In this document: positions 16,778 to 23,607 of the stretch, one piece after another
Layout of the letters: each line of letters starts with the position of its first letter
Numbering within the stretch: position 1 is the first letter of the stretch
Source of the DNA: a virus
Length of the DNA: 26,771 nt
Virus record (IMG/VR): IMGVR_UViG_3300037963_000739
Span: 1-26,771 of that record
Reading direction: 5' to 3' (one strand)
Translations under genes and position numbers: made by a program
The notes under the pieces: generated by a model
Seen by the model: the letters and a program-made list of their open reading frames with translations, nothing else
Databases searched by the model: none
What the model was told of the DNA's origin: nothing

Positions 16778-17621
16778 ATCTTTGATTTCCTAATTCATTA
16801 AAAGCTTCTAATCTAGCAATACCTTTAGAATGGTCACCACCACCTACCTGATCTACTGCTGCTTTAGATAACATAAATTCACCGTTACTTGCCATTACTG
16901 GTATTAAATCATCTTTTGGACCACCTGGACCTCTAACATCTCCGCCGTCTAACATAGGATTAGCCGCAAACATTTTTCTATCTAATACTGCGTCAGGACT
17001 ACCTCCGTCTTGCATAGCACGATACATAAACGGATCAATAGCAGTTCCTGCAACCCTTAAATCTCTGTTCGATATACTTCTACCGCTTCGGCTTGCTCCT
17101 GGAACTATATTACCCCTACCTCTTATACTAGGCTTTTTATTTCTAGCATTCATAATCATTTCTACAAATTCAGGTAATTCGTTAATAACTAAGTCTTTCA
17201 TGACTTGTTTTCTTAACATATCGTCTAATTCTTTTCTAAAATCTGCAACGGTAGCGCTAGGCTGGGGTATGTCCATTTCTGGTTTCATATCTGTTTCAAC
17301 AGACATAATACCTTCTTCAGGTCTTTTCCCGACCACTTCTTGTCTATAAATATCATCGCCTTCTGCCAAATATAGCGGACCACCGTGATACATTTGTTGA
17401 GGTTCTTGTTGTTCTTTACGAAATATTTCTTCTAATAATTCATATTCGAAAGGAGTAATCTCTAAAGACTCTAAACCCACAGGAGTATATTGTAATTGCG
17501 AACTTCCTGTTTGAGTATCTGCAGAAACCCCGCCACCAGACTGACCGCCGCCTTTGTTCATTGCACCACCTAACAAAGAACTACCAGCGGATATAAGAGC
17601 TGCAGTAATTATAGGATCCAT
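16770..17621 (-). CDS. Putative virion-block protein with C-terminal (D/S)xIPVMxSxGEFMLS motif
   Basis: A 283-aa protein beginning with a hydrophobic Ala/Gly helix (IITAALISAGSSLLGGAM) and glycine repeats, with a variable middle and a conserved end, DDLIPVMASNGEFMLSKAAV, followed by a GGGDHSKG loop. The IPVM-(A/L)SxGEFM motif recurs in many marine phage proteins of the tail/ejection region; its function is not known to me. A ribosome site (AAAAGG) precedes the ATG. The following gene overlaps it by 8 nt, so the five large proteins form one block. Confidence 0.65.
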   Translation of the reverse strand: MDPIITAALISAGSSLLGGAMNKGGGQSGGGVSADTQTGSSQLQYTPVGLESLEITPFEYELLEEIFRKEQQEPQQMYHGGPLYLAEGDDIYRQEVVGKRPEEGIMSVETDMKPEMDIPQPSATVADFRKELDDMLRKQVMKDLVINELPEFVEMIMNARNKKPSIRGRGNIVPGASRSGRSISNRDLRVAGTAIDPFMYRAMQDGGSPDAVLDRKMFAANPMLDGGDVRGPGGPKDDLIPVMASNGEFMLSKAAVDQVGGGDHSKGIARLEAFNELGNQRYG

Positions 17622-17633
17622 TGTTGAACCTTT

Positions 17634-17750
17634 TTATGTGTTATGTTCTTTATTATTTGCATAGTGTTCCCAGTATGGTTTTTTAGCGGATAAAGCCGTT
17701 CCCGAAGGCTGCAGTAAAGAACTGATGAGTCGATTATACTTCATGATCAT
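17634..17750 (-). CDS. Small ORF, 38 codons
   Basis: This short reading frame starts ATGATCATG (second Met two codons later) and ends TAA. The product is basic, with KYNRLISSLLQPSGTALSAK then KPYWEHYANN near the centre. The composition looks protein-like (few rare residues, Trp and Tyr kept) and it fills the otherwise empty 157-nt gap between the FecR and IPVM-motif genes. No clear ribosome site is visible, which lowers confidence. No function can be suggested. Confidence 0.45.
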   Translation of the reverse strand: MIMKYNRLISSLLQPSGTALSAKKPYWEHYANNKEHNT

Positions 17751-17779
17751 TAACTTTGTATATATTTATAAACCACAAA

Positions 17780-18901
17780 TTAACTACTTTGTTTTATGGT
17801 GATTGTATTAGCAGAACCTCCGTTTACCTTGACAACGTTTTCCACACCGTTTTGTAAAAGAATTAAAGTATATGAGCTAGAACCGTCTAAATCTAGTCTA
17901 TAACTGTCCCCTACAGCCCTTCTAATACTTATTTGTTGTCCTGTTATTATCGTAGTTATTTGGGTATCTTTATCTTGACCTATATCTGTTCCCGCTATTC
18001 GTATGCCTGTGGCTAATTGATTTAGTTGATCTTCTTCTTCAGAAACAGCTAGTGCGTCTATTATTTTTAGTAAATCTTCTAAAAAGTTTACGTCAAGGTA
18101 ATTTATATCTAGTTCTGTGAAGGTTAGATCAGCTTCATTATCTAAAAAGTCCTCTGCTAAAAAATCAATATCTAGGTCTGCAAAATCTAAATAATCAGCG
18201 GTGCCCTGTACTTGTGTTTGCTCTAAAGAATCTTGTGTTTCTTTTGGAGGATTTACAATCAGCATGTTATCTATCAGTTCAAGGGTTATATCTAAGATAA
18301 CAGGTTTAGTAGGTGCTTGTTCATATACACTTGCAACTGTAGATTCATAAGGTTTATTAAGAATAACCATACCCATAGCAGTCTCTACTGTTATTTCGCC
18401 GCTAGAAGTGCCGTCAAAATTAGGCAATAAAATCACCAATGACCGCCCTAATTCATCAACAGTTATAGTGAAGTCTGTTCCTCTTATTCCAATGGTTGCA
18501 CTATTCGTACGTATTTTAATATTTTTCTTTGGAACTTTATTAAGTTTACCTGTAACAAATCGTGCGGTACCTTTAGCAAAGGTTAAAGCCATTTTAGAGT
18601 TATCTGGATTAGGATCAAAAACAAACTCATCAATTAATACTTTTGAGTTTTCTGTAAGTCTTATTTGAGTTTCATCGATAAATGTAATACCCATACGACC
18701 ATTCGCTGTCTCTACTTTGTCATAACTGAGTATGCCAAAGTCTAGTTCAGCTCCGTAAGGTTGGTCTCTTACTACTTGCGCGTTGCCACGTAACTCACTA
18801 ATACTGCCTATATCAGCAGCCTGTGCTTGTACCTTGGTCGTTTTGAATGACACACACAGAGCTAGAAGTAGAACCAACACTGATAATTTTAAGCCAGTCA
18901 T
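17780..18901 (-). CDS. Secreted FecR-domain protein of the curli-like module
   Basis: A 373-aa protein with a Sec signal peptide (hydrophobic core 6-19, likely cleavage after AQA at about 28) and a FecR domain at about 32-180, with GNAQVVRD, GDxV-like YDKVETANGRMGITFIDET and IKIRTNSATIGIRGTDF. FecR domains are beta-rich modules that act in the periplasm or on the surface of many bacteria. The rest is acidic (DFADLDIDFLAEDFLDN region, 240-280) and ends in a beta-rich tail. The start at 18901 is needed for the signal peptide, so its first 89 nt overlap the end of the curlin-like gene. Function here is unknown; co-occurrence with CsgF, CsgG and a curlin suggests a partner of that secretion system, e.g. 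a surface anchor, stabiliser or second cargo. Confidence 0.85.
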   Translation of the reverse strand: MTGLKLSVLVLLLALCVSFKTTKVQAQAADIGSISELRGNAQVVRDQPYGAELDFGILSYDKVETANGRMGITFIDETQIRLTENSKVLIDEFVFDPNPDNSKMALTFAKGTARFVTGKLNKVPKKNIKIRTNSATIGIRGTDFTITVDELGRSLVILLPNFDGTSSGEITVETAMGMVILNKPYESTVASVYEQAPTKPVILDITLELIDNMLIVNPPKETQDSLEQTQVQGTADYLDFADLDIDFLAEDFLDNEADLTFTELDINYLDVNFLEDLLKIIDALAVSEEEDQLNQLATGIRIAGTDIGQDKDTQITTIITGQQISIRRAVGDSYRLDLDGSSSYTLILLQNGVENVVKVNGGSANTITIKQSS

Positions 18902-19532
18902 TATCTTGTGTACTTTGTTGTTGTATATTAAAAGTTCTATTACTTCCTGTATGATCTAGCCAAAAATAACCTCCAGCATAACCGTCTCCATCGTAAGTAA
19001 CAGTATTATCAGATCCATCAATATCCATGTAATTAGTCGCCGCATCTATATCAATCGCTGCAGTAATACTATTACTCGAACCGTTAATAATCCAATCTAA
19101 ATCTAGTGTGGTAGCTTGTGCAACAGTAGCGTGATTTAAAGTGAATGTATTGCTGTTTCCAGTTACATCGACATTCACATTAGAACTGTCTGCTCCAAAT
19201 GTGTTAGTTTTGTCTGTATTCATGTTAAATGTATTGCTGTTACCGTCGAACTCGAAAAAACCTGTATAAGAGTCTGCCCAAATATCTCCTAAAAATTTAT
19301 TGCTGTCTCCTATCTGGTTTATATCAAGTGTCATAGCTGTTCCATCTAAATCTAACGGGGTCATATTAGAAGCACCAGCCGTGGCATCGGCTCCTCCTAT
19401 AATATTTCCCGAACCTAACTGCTCAAGGTCTATGTTGGTATTAGATGATCCAGAACTCTGGTCAATATATATTTCGTTATCTGCTCCGTATAGAGGTGAC
19501 GACAACATTAGTAATAATAAAAGTTTTTTCAT
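18813..19532 (-). CDS. Secreted curlin-repeat (amyloid-like) protein
   Basis: A 239-aa protein with a signal peptide (MKKLLLLLMLSSPLYG) and about eight imperfect curlin-type repeats of the form hydrophobic-x-hydrophobic-x-x-G-x-x-N-x-hydrophobic: IYIDQSSGSSN, IDLEQLGSGN, LDINQIGDSN, FEFDGNSNTF, VDVTGNSNTF, WIINGSSNSI, MDIDGSDNTV and LDHTGSNRTF. The Gln is kept only in the first three; Gly and Asn persist. Curlin repeats form the beta-helix of CsgA/CsgB amyloid. Two Cys (227, 239) close the chain, perhaps as a disulfide. The ATG at 19532 has GGAGG at good spacing and overlaps the CsgG stop (ATGA); a longer TTG start is unlikely. It is the probable cargo of the CsgG channel. Sequence identity to E. 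coli CsgA is low. Confidence 0.8.
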   Translation of the reverse strand: MKKLLLLLMLSSPLYGADNEIYIDQSSGSSNTNIDLEQLGSGNIIGGADATAGASNMTPLDLDGTAMTLDINQIGDSNKFLGDIWADSYTGFFEFDGNSNTFNMNTDKTNTFGADSSNVNVDVTGNSNTFTLNHATVAQATTLDLDWIINGSSNSITAAIDIDAATNYMDIDGSDNTVTYDGDGYAGGYFWLDHTGSNRTFNIQQQSTQDNDWLKIISVGSTSSSVCVIQNDQGTSTGC

Positions 19533-20317
19533 TCTTTTATCCTCCAATAATTATTTTTTACACCCTCTTTTATTGTCTCTAGTACCGCTGTTTCAATCGC
19601 CATTTGTAAGGCGATGCTGGTCGGCTCATTTTTTACCGCACCTCCTTCAATCTCGATTAACTCTGTACTATCCGAAACAAACCTAAACACGTCGTTATCT
19701 AACGACGCAGACAAAACTGTTTTTGTAACTAAAACTTCTGTTAAAACTCTTCCTGTGCTGACAGATACTGTTCTTAAACTTACTGTGATTATATCTTCTC
19801 TAAACTGTCTTGAGATTCCTATTCCTAAATTTCTTGCCCCCATACCACCACTAGATATATTCGCTTGATAAGATAAAACGCCTCCTGTCATTATCATGTC
19901 GCCAAATTTAAGGGGTAATAACTTCTGATCCTCGTCAAAAGTATCTCTTGTTGAACGGATTAACTGTCTTTCTTTAGTTACTGAATCTAATGAAACTCGT
20001 TCTACTACTTCAAAAAAGCCTGAGTGTTTAAGGGCTCGGATTAAATATGCATGAGGAGCCTGTGTAATAGCTGTGCTAAAGGTAGCGTATTTAGAGTTAG
20101 ACCTACGTTGCCCTGTTTCATCTTTAAAATCATTGGCATATATAGAAACCACAGGTTTTCTGATAGGCTCAGGAACCTCTTTTATGTCTACGTATAACCC
20201 TACAACTTGAGCCTGCTTCAAACGCTCAACTGGAGGTAAGTTGTTAGCTAAAGGATCGATCATTAGCGTACAGCTAGAAAGTAAAACCACCAACGGGAAC
20301 AATAACTTCTGTAACAT
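19529..20317 (-). CDS. csgG: CsgG-like outer-membrane curli secretion channel lipoprotein
   Basis: A 262-aa lipoprotein: signal peptide with lipobox LLSSC (Cys16, the same position as in E. coli CsgG) and a CsgG domain with KPVVSIYANDFKDETGQ, FSTAITQAPHAYLIRALKHSG then FFEVVER, SSGGMGARNLGIG, ITVSLRTVSVSTG, VTKTVLSASLDNDVFRF and NEPTSIALQMAIETAV, in the order of the bacterial protein. CsgG forms a nonameric pore that exports curli subunits. The Phe of the constriction loop (FSTA) is kept, while the residues before it differ and the loop is one residue longer. I start at ATG 20317, with GAGG upstream; the gene then overlaps CsgF by 44 nt. Length is close to the 277-aa E. coli protein, so it is probably a full channel. 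Confidence 0.95.
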   Translation of the reverse strand: MLQKLLFPLVVLLSSCTLMIDPLANNLPPVERLKQAQVVGLYVDIKEVPEPIRKPVVSIYANDFKDETGQRRSNSKYATFSTAITQAPHAYLIRALKHSGFFEVVERVSLDSVTKERQLIRSTRDTFDEDQKLLPLKFGDMIMTGGVLSYQANISSGGMGARNLGIGISRQFREDIITVSLRTVSVSTGRVLTEVLVTKTVLSASLDNDVFRFVSDSTELIEIEGGAVKNEPTSIALQMAIETAVLETIKEGVKNNYWRIKE

Positions 20318-20741
20318 TGCCGTCCTCATCGGTAATTGTAACTTTAACTTCTTCATCTGTTATTTCATATTCTATAGTGTTACCATCTAGCTCCATAGAA
20401 CCGCTTTTATTGGTATCTTCTCCAAATAATGAAGCCTCTACTTGGCGAGCAATGTTAGCGTAGATACGACTGGTCAGATTTCTCATGAACCTAGCTTCAA
20501 CTGTGTTATTTTCTTCCCTTTCTATTTCATCGCGCAACGCTTTGATTTCTTCTGCGATTGCTTCTTTACGATTAGTTTCTTGATTTTCAATAGTTAGATA
20601 ATGACTAGAAGTACCAACTCCGCTAAACGAAGGACTTTTAAATTCATGAACCATTTCGTCAGCGTGTATTTGTTGAATAGCCACAACTAATAAAATAATC
20701 ATCATTCCTATGATCGCAAATATTGTGTCGTAAAAGTTCAT
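20274..20741 (-). CDS. csgF: CsgF-like curli assembly factor
   Basis: A 155-aa secreted protein with a signal peptide to about residue 27 (HA/DEM). The mature start MVHEFKSPSFSG matches the CsgF head MTFQFRNPNFGG of enterobacteria, the part that plugs into the CsgG pore. The rest shows the CsgF order: a helical linker, ARFMRNLTSRIYANIARQV then LFG, and a beta-rich tail with NTIEYEITDEEVKVTITD and EVIVPVGGF. A longer charged helix (56-80) replaces the Asn/Gln-rich linker of E. coli CsgF. It lies just before csgG and shares its first base with the stop of the upstream membrane protein gene. CsgF couples secretion to surface nucleation of curlin, so the phage carries both pore and pore-cap. Confidence 0.88.
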   Translation of the reverse strand: MNFYDTIFAIIGMMIILLVVAIQQIHADEMVHEFKSPSFSGVGTSSHYLTIENQETNRKEAIAEEIKALRDEIEREENNTVEARFMRNLTSRIYANIARQVEASLFGEDTNKSGSMELDGNTIEYEITDEEVKVTITDEDGNVTEVIVPVGGFTF

Positions 20742-21091
20742 TAGTCTTTTCTTTGGTCGTCTCTATCAGCTTTAGCAATTTTAGTGCTGTCTATTAGTTG
20801 GGGCACACCCAGTATTGTTTTTATAAGTGTGTCCTGTCTAATAATTTCATTGTCTAAACTACGTACTCTGTCTATAAGAGCAACTAATATTCCGTGTTGC
20901 GAATCTAATTTAGTACCTAGTCTTTGCTCCATTTGTTCTATTTGATCGGCTACTTTATCATCTAGCACGTCTACTTTCGTTTCCATGCCGTCGATGATGC
21001 GGTTAATAAGTTTCCATATGAAAAACCCTAATCCTAGTGCAGCAGCTATCGGGAAGCCAACTTCATTTATAAACTGTACTGCTTGATCCAT
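20741..21091 (-). CDS. Small membrane protein with coiled coil, holin-like
   Basis: A 116-aa protein with one membrane span near the N-terminus (FPIAAALGLGFFIWKLINRI, about 13-32) followed by a long charged amphipathic helix (about 35-90) and a polar tail. The design resembles small single-span holin or holin-partner proteins (BhlA/UviB-like) and also phage membrane accessory proteins. Its ATG overlaps the stop of the 3TM holin candidate by one base and its stop overlaps the CsgF start, so it links lysis-type and curli-type genes. Holin, pinholin or antiholin activity is inferred only. Confidence 0.55.
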   Translation of the reverse strand: MDQAVQFINEVGFPIAAALGLGFFIWKLINRIIDGMETKVDVLDDKVADQIEQMEQRLGTKLDSQHGILVALIDRVRSLDNEIIRQDTLIKTILGVPQLIDSTKIAKADRDDQRKD

Positions 21092-21567
21092 CAGTCTTGT
21101 TTATGAGACGCTCCGAAATAAAAACTTATTACAGCACTAGCTAACCCGCCAAGGTAGCCAAGTACAAGATTTATCAAAGCCTCGCTGTTCTGCTCAGGCG
21201 GCTGGAGGGTGACTAGAAAAATATACCCTAGAAAACCACCAACTGTCGCTATACCCATGATACGAGCTGTCCAATCCGAACTAAATCTAGTTCTTGCATC
21301 TTGTTTATCTTTAGTTTCAAGTTCAAAAACATCTACTTCAAGCTCTTTCATTTTGAGTTCGAAGTCTTGTTCAGCTTTTTTCAAAGCTAACATCTGTTCA
21401 GGAGTAGCTGATTCGATTGCCTTTTCTATAGCTTTTGGCTCGTTTTTACAGCCTAATACTTCAGAAATCATATTAGCCGCCATACCCCCCATTGGACCTC
21501 CAAGAGCGGTTCCTAGTGTAGGAGCTACCGCGCCTACTACATTTTTTAATAATCCACCTATTTTCAT
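21091..21567 (-). CDS. Holin-like protein of the three-segment (GTA holin) type
   Basis: A 158-aa protein with a glycine/alanine-rich N-terminal segment (about 4-35), a charged helix (45-95) and two clear membrane spans (about 112-130, IMGIATVGGFLGYIFLV, and 138-155, LVLGYLGGLASAVISFYFG). The layout and the SSDWTARIMG entry into the membrane match the family called holin of 3TMs, first noted in gene transfer agents. Holins time the release of endolysin through the inner membrane. The lysozyme encoded at 23723-24166 has no signal peptide, so a holin is needed. The gene overlaps the nuclease gene (ATGA) upstream. Confidence 0.7.
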   Translation of the reverse strand: MKIGGLLKNVVGAVAPTLGTALGGPMGGMAANMISEVLGCKNEPKAIEKAIESATPEQMLALKKAEQDFELKMKELEVDVFELETKDKQDARTRFSSDWTARIMGIATVGGFLGYIFLVTLQPPEQNSEALINLVLGYLGGLASAVISFYFGASHKQD

Positions 21568-21992
21568 TTTACTTCCTCTGGGTTAAATAAACCTTTTTCT
21601 ATAAGAACATCTCTGTTACGCATATGTTCTTCCTCTACGTCATTTTTTGATTGTCCGTGGTAAGCTACAGCTAAATGGCATTTAACCATAAGTTGGTTAA
21701 TATTTACGCCATCTACAACAACATCGCCTAAAACTCTACCAAACTTACCTCTGGAGTCTTTAAGCTTTGTCTGTATAACTACTTTCTCTCCTTCCTCAAT
21801 CGCTTCTTTCAAGAAAGTCGAAGCCATTTTTCCTCTAGCTTTCTCATCTTTGTTACGAGTACGTGACTCGGGAGTATCAATACCATATAGCCTAACACGA
21901 GACTTATAAAGAATATCGAAGCCAAGATCCAACACAACATCGACAGTATCTCCGTCAACAACTTTTTTAACTTCACAACTGTATTCATACAT
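21564..21992 (-). CDS. Staphylococcal-nuclease-like (thermonuclease) protein
   Basis: A 142-aa SNase-fold protein with all the active-site positions of S. aureus nuclease: VVDGDTV (D13, D15, T16), RVRLYGIDTPE (R34, D39, E42) and KFGRVLGDV (R86). Such enzymes cut DNA and RNA with calcium. Unlike secreted SNases it has no signal peptide, so it should act in the infected cell or within the particle. Host genome or RNA degradation and nucleotide recycling are the likely uses; its late-operon position next to holins argues against a purely early role. The start shares a base with the stop of the small basic protein gene (TAATG). Confidence 0.9.
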   Translation of the reverse strand: MYEYSCEVKKVVDGDTVDVVLDLGFDILYKSRVRLYGIDTPESRTRNKDEKARGKMASTFLKEAIEEGEKVVIQTKLKDSRGKFGRVLGDVVVDGVNINQLMVKCHLAVAYHGQSKNDVEEEHMRNRDVLIEKGLFNPEEVK

Positions 21993-22159
21993 TATTTACG
22001 CTTCCTGCTAGTTGACCTAGCTTGTTTAAAATGTTTTTTCTTTGGAGCACCTTTAGATCCAGGTTTTCTCATACGTTCCCCGCTTCCAGATTTTATGCGT
22101 TTTCTTTTAGCATGAATATTAGCCCAAAGTCCTTTTCTTTTAGTTCCTTTCTTTTTCAT
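21992..22159 (-). CDS. Small basic protein (55 aa) with GLWANIHAKRKRIKSGSGERM motif region
   Basis: This short gene encodes a very basic, 55-aa protein: KRKGLWANIHAKRKRIKSG, then GERMRKPGSKGAP and a lysine/arginine-rich tail. The GLWANIHAKRKRI...GERMRKPGSKGAP pattern is one I know as common in marine phage genomes, with no firm function. It joins the next basic gene without a gap (TAA then ATG) and the nuclease gene by TAATG. The charge suggests DNA or RNA binding, maybe genome compaction in the head; this is inferred. Confidence 0.75.
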   Translation of the reverse strand: MKKKGTKRKGLWANIHAKRKRIKSGSGERMRKPGSKGAPKKKHFKQARSTSRKRK

Positions 22160-22456
22160 TTAGCATTTCCATCTACGTCTTGCTTGACGTATTCTTGAAT
22201 TAGGATTGTTTCTAGTTTTAGCAGAGCTACGTTTTAGCTGTCCTAGTGATCTAGCACAGTAAGACTTTCTGCGTTTTGCTGCTTTACTGCCCTTTTTAAC
22301 TTTGCCTGTTACAGCCGTTTTTAGTTTAGATCCTGGATTGGCTTTTCTGTATGCTTTAACACCTTTTCGCGTCATTCCAGCACCTTTTTTAGTAGGTCTG
22401 TAATTACCGCCTTTTCCTGTTGTTCTGCGTATCGCTTTAGCTTTTTTTCTTGCCAT
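22160..22456 (-). CDS. Basic protein, DUF6321-like
   Basis: A 98-aa, lysine/arginine-rich protein with GAGMTRKGVKAYRKANPGSK, LKTAVTGKVKKGSKAAKRRK and SYCARSLGQLKRSSAK, ending NPNSRIRQARRRWKC. The order ...GVxxYRxxNPGSKLxTAVT...RRKSFCAR...NDPNSRIxxALRxWxC is one I recall for a phage domain of unknown function (probably DUF6321). Three Lys/Arg-rich stretches and two or three Cys suggest nucleic acid binding, perhaps with metal. It overlaps the upstream basic gene by 20 nt. It could help condense or protect DNA; no direct proof. Confidence 0.75.
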   Translation of the reverse strand: MARKKAKAIRRTTGKGGNYRPTKKGAGMTRKGVKAYRKANPGSKLKTAVTGKVKKGSKAAKRRKSYCARSLGQLKRSSAKTRNNPNSRIRQARRRWKC

Positions 22457-22739
22457 TTTTATTTTTCTTTTTTACAAAAGTCCTAACATTAGTTGGCTTC
22501 CCTCCTGGATTGCCTGCTGCTCTTTTACGTTTTACCGCACTTTTTCTTTGTGCTGGTGTCATACTTCTGGCTTTGGATCTAGGAACACATTTTGGATATG
22601 CTCTTTTACTCCCGCCTTTGGCGGACTTTCTACCGCATTTTTGGAATTTACCTTTTTTCTTAGGCGCACCTATGTCCACCCAATCTCCTTTCGGTCCTTT
22701 TCCAAACCATGCAGTTAGTCCGCCTTTAGGTTTCGCCAT
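22437..22739 (-). CDS. Basic protein with GGLTAWFGKGPKGDWVDIG motif
   Basis: A 100-aa, highly basic protein beginning MAKPKGGLTAWFGKGPKGDW, then VDIGAPKKKGKFQKCGRKSA, YPKCVPRSKARSM and a lysine-rich C-terminus. The (G)GLxAWFGKGxxGxWVD...CGR...YPxCVP pattern is familiar to me from marine phages and giant-virus-like genomes, without a known role. Two Cys in a basic context could bind zinc. Its ATG shares a base with the stop of the upstream basic gene; its end overlaps the next by 20 nt. Confidence 0.75.
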   Translation of the reverse strand: MAKPKGGLTAWFGKGPKGDWVDIGAPKKKGKFQKCGRKSAKGGSKRAYPKCVPRSKARSMTPAQRKSAVKRKRAAGNPGGKPTNVRTFVKKKNKNGKKKS

Positions 22740-22927
22740 TATCGGTATCCACCTCCGCGTTTTTTATATTCTCTAACAAGCCAACCATTTGCATACGCAG
22801 AAGGATAAACCTTAAACTTGCGTTTAGCTTCAGCTTTTACTCTTGAATAAAGAGCCTTATTAGTAGGCGTTGCGCCCTTTTTCTTTTTAGTGCTCTTTTT
22901 CTTAGTCGTTTTCTTTTTTGCTGGCAT
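22739..22927 (-). CDS. Small basic protein with YPSAYANGWLVREYKKRGG motif
   Basis: A 62-aa protein: a lysine-rich head (KKKTTKKKSTKKKK) and a compact helical part, ALYSRVKAEAKRKFKVYPSA then YANGWLVREYKKRGGGYR. The second part is a small family I recognise from phages and some large DNA viruses (possibly the one called DUF5872), with unknown role. The histone-tail-like head suggests DNA binding. It follows the 225-aa gene by 2 nt. Confidence 0.75.
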   Translation of the reverse strand: MPAKKKTTKKKSTKKKKGATPTNKALYSRVKAEAKRKFKVYPSAYANGWLVREYKKRGGGYR

Positions 22928-22929
22928 AA

Positions 22930-23607
22930 TTATTCTTCCTGATATAAATTATTAAACGTTATACTGGGATCAAGATAACTTTCATGACCTTCTGCAGAAT
23001 GCAACGTTTGTGAGGGAGTAAAATCTGGTGCTCCTTCTCCAGTTACCCATAATGCAGGACTTGTTGCTCTTACTCGATTATTCGGTAATGCAACTAAGTT
23101 ACCTTTCCATTCACAATCTTCTGTTATATATAAAACATGAGACTGTTTATGTTGTGCAGGACAATCTGCTATTTCGTTGTTTGTATAATCTACAGTAAAC
23201 ATATATTTACCAGTATAAAACTTTCCATCTATTTTGCATAGCCATGGACTAGAACTAACTCTATCCATAACTATTACAGAATGATCTCTTGATTCACAAT
23301 CCCATGGTTGCGCTATATGGTCTTCCATAGGATCACCCCATTCTTCTAAAGGAATATCGGCTACTAAACCTTGTATTGGCATTCTTGCCCACATTGCGCC
23401 GCCATGAATATTACCCTCTTCCCAATCATCGTATTCTGTTTCACAACCTGTAAACACAACTTGAAAACTTAATGAACGGTCAGGAATAGTATTAACAGCG
23501 AACGCAATAGCATGCAAAAATTCTCCGTGGTAGTTACTATGATTAGCGGTAAATTCCCTTCTCACCCAACATTTAAAATGTGGAATATTGCTAATTAGAT
23601 GAGACAC
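22930..23607 (-). CDS. Conserved phage protein of unknown function (HFKCWVRREF family)
   Basis: A 225-aa protein starting (GTG) MSHLISNIPHFKCWVRREF, then HGEFLHAIAFAVNTIPDRSL, MWARMPIQGLV, FYTGKYMFTVDY, QHKQSHVLYI and a C-terminal LPNNRVRATSPALW. I recognise this series from marine phages, including cyanophage-like genomes, as a conserved protein of unknown function; the mix of beta-strands and aromatic residues would suit a virion decoration or enzyme. No signal peptide. The GTG comes right after the stop of the small basic ORF (TAAGTG) and lacks a good ribosome site, so it probably depends on coupled translation. Confidence 0.8.
   Translation of the reverse strand: MSHLISNIPHFKCWVRREFTANHSNYHGEFLHAIAFAVNTIPDRSLSFQVVFTGCETEYDDWEEGNIHGGAMWARMPIQGLVADIPLEEWGDPMEDHIAQPWDCESRDHSVIVMDRVSSSPWLCKIDGKFYTGKYMFTVDYTNNEIADCPAQHKQSHVLYITEDCEWKGNLVALPNNRVRATSPALWVTGEGAPDFTPSQTLHSAEGHESYLDPSITFNNLYQEE

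Noticed and set aside
19533-19547. Longer TTG start for the curlin-like protein
   Set aside because: The TTG lies over the ribosome site; the ATG at 19532 has GGAGG at good spacing and begins a normal signal peptide.
20318-20356. Longer start for CsgG
   Set aside because: The ATG at 20317 has GAGG upstream and gives a lipoprotein signal with Cys at position 16 as in bacterial CsgG.
22450-22776. 108-codon plus-strand frame with hydrophobic start
   Set aside because: It is the reverse of Lys-rich codons (AAA/AAG read as TTT/CTT), which always gives Phe/Leu-rich false frames.
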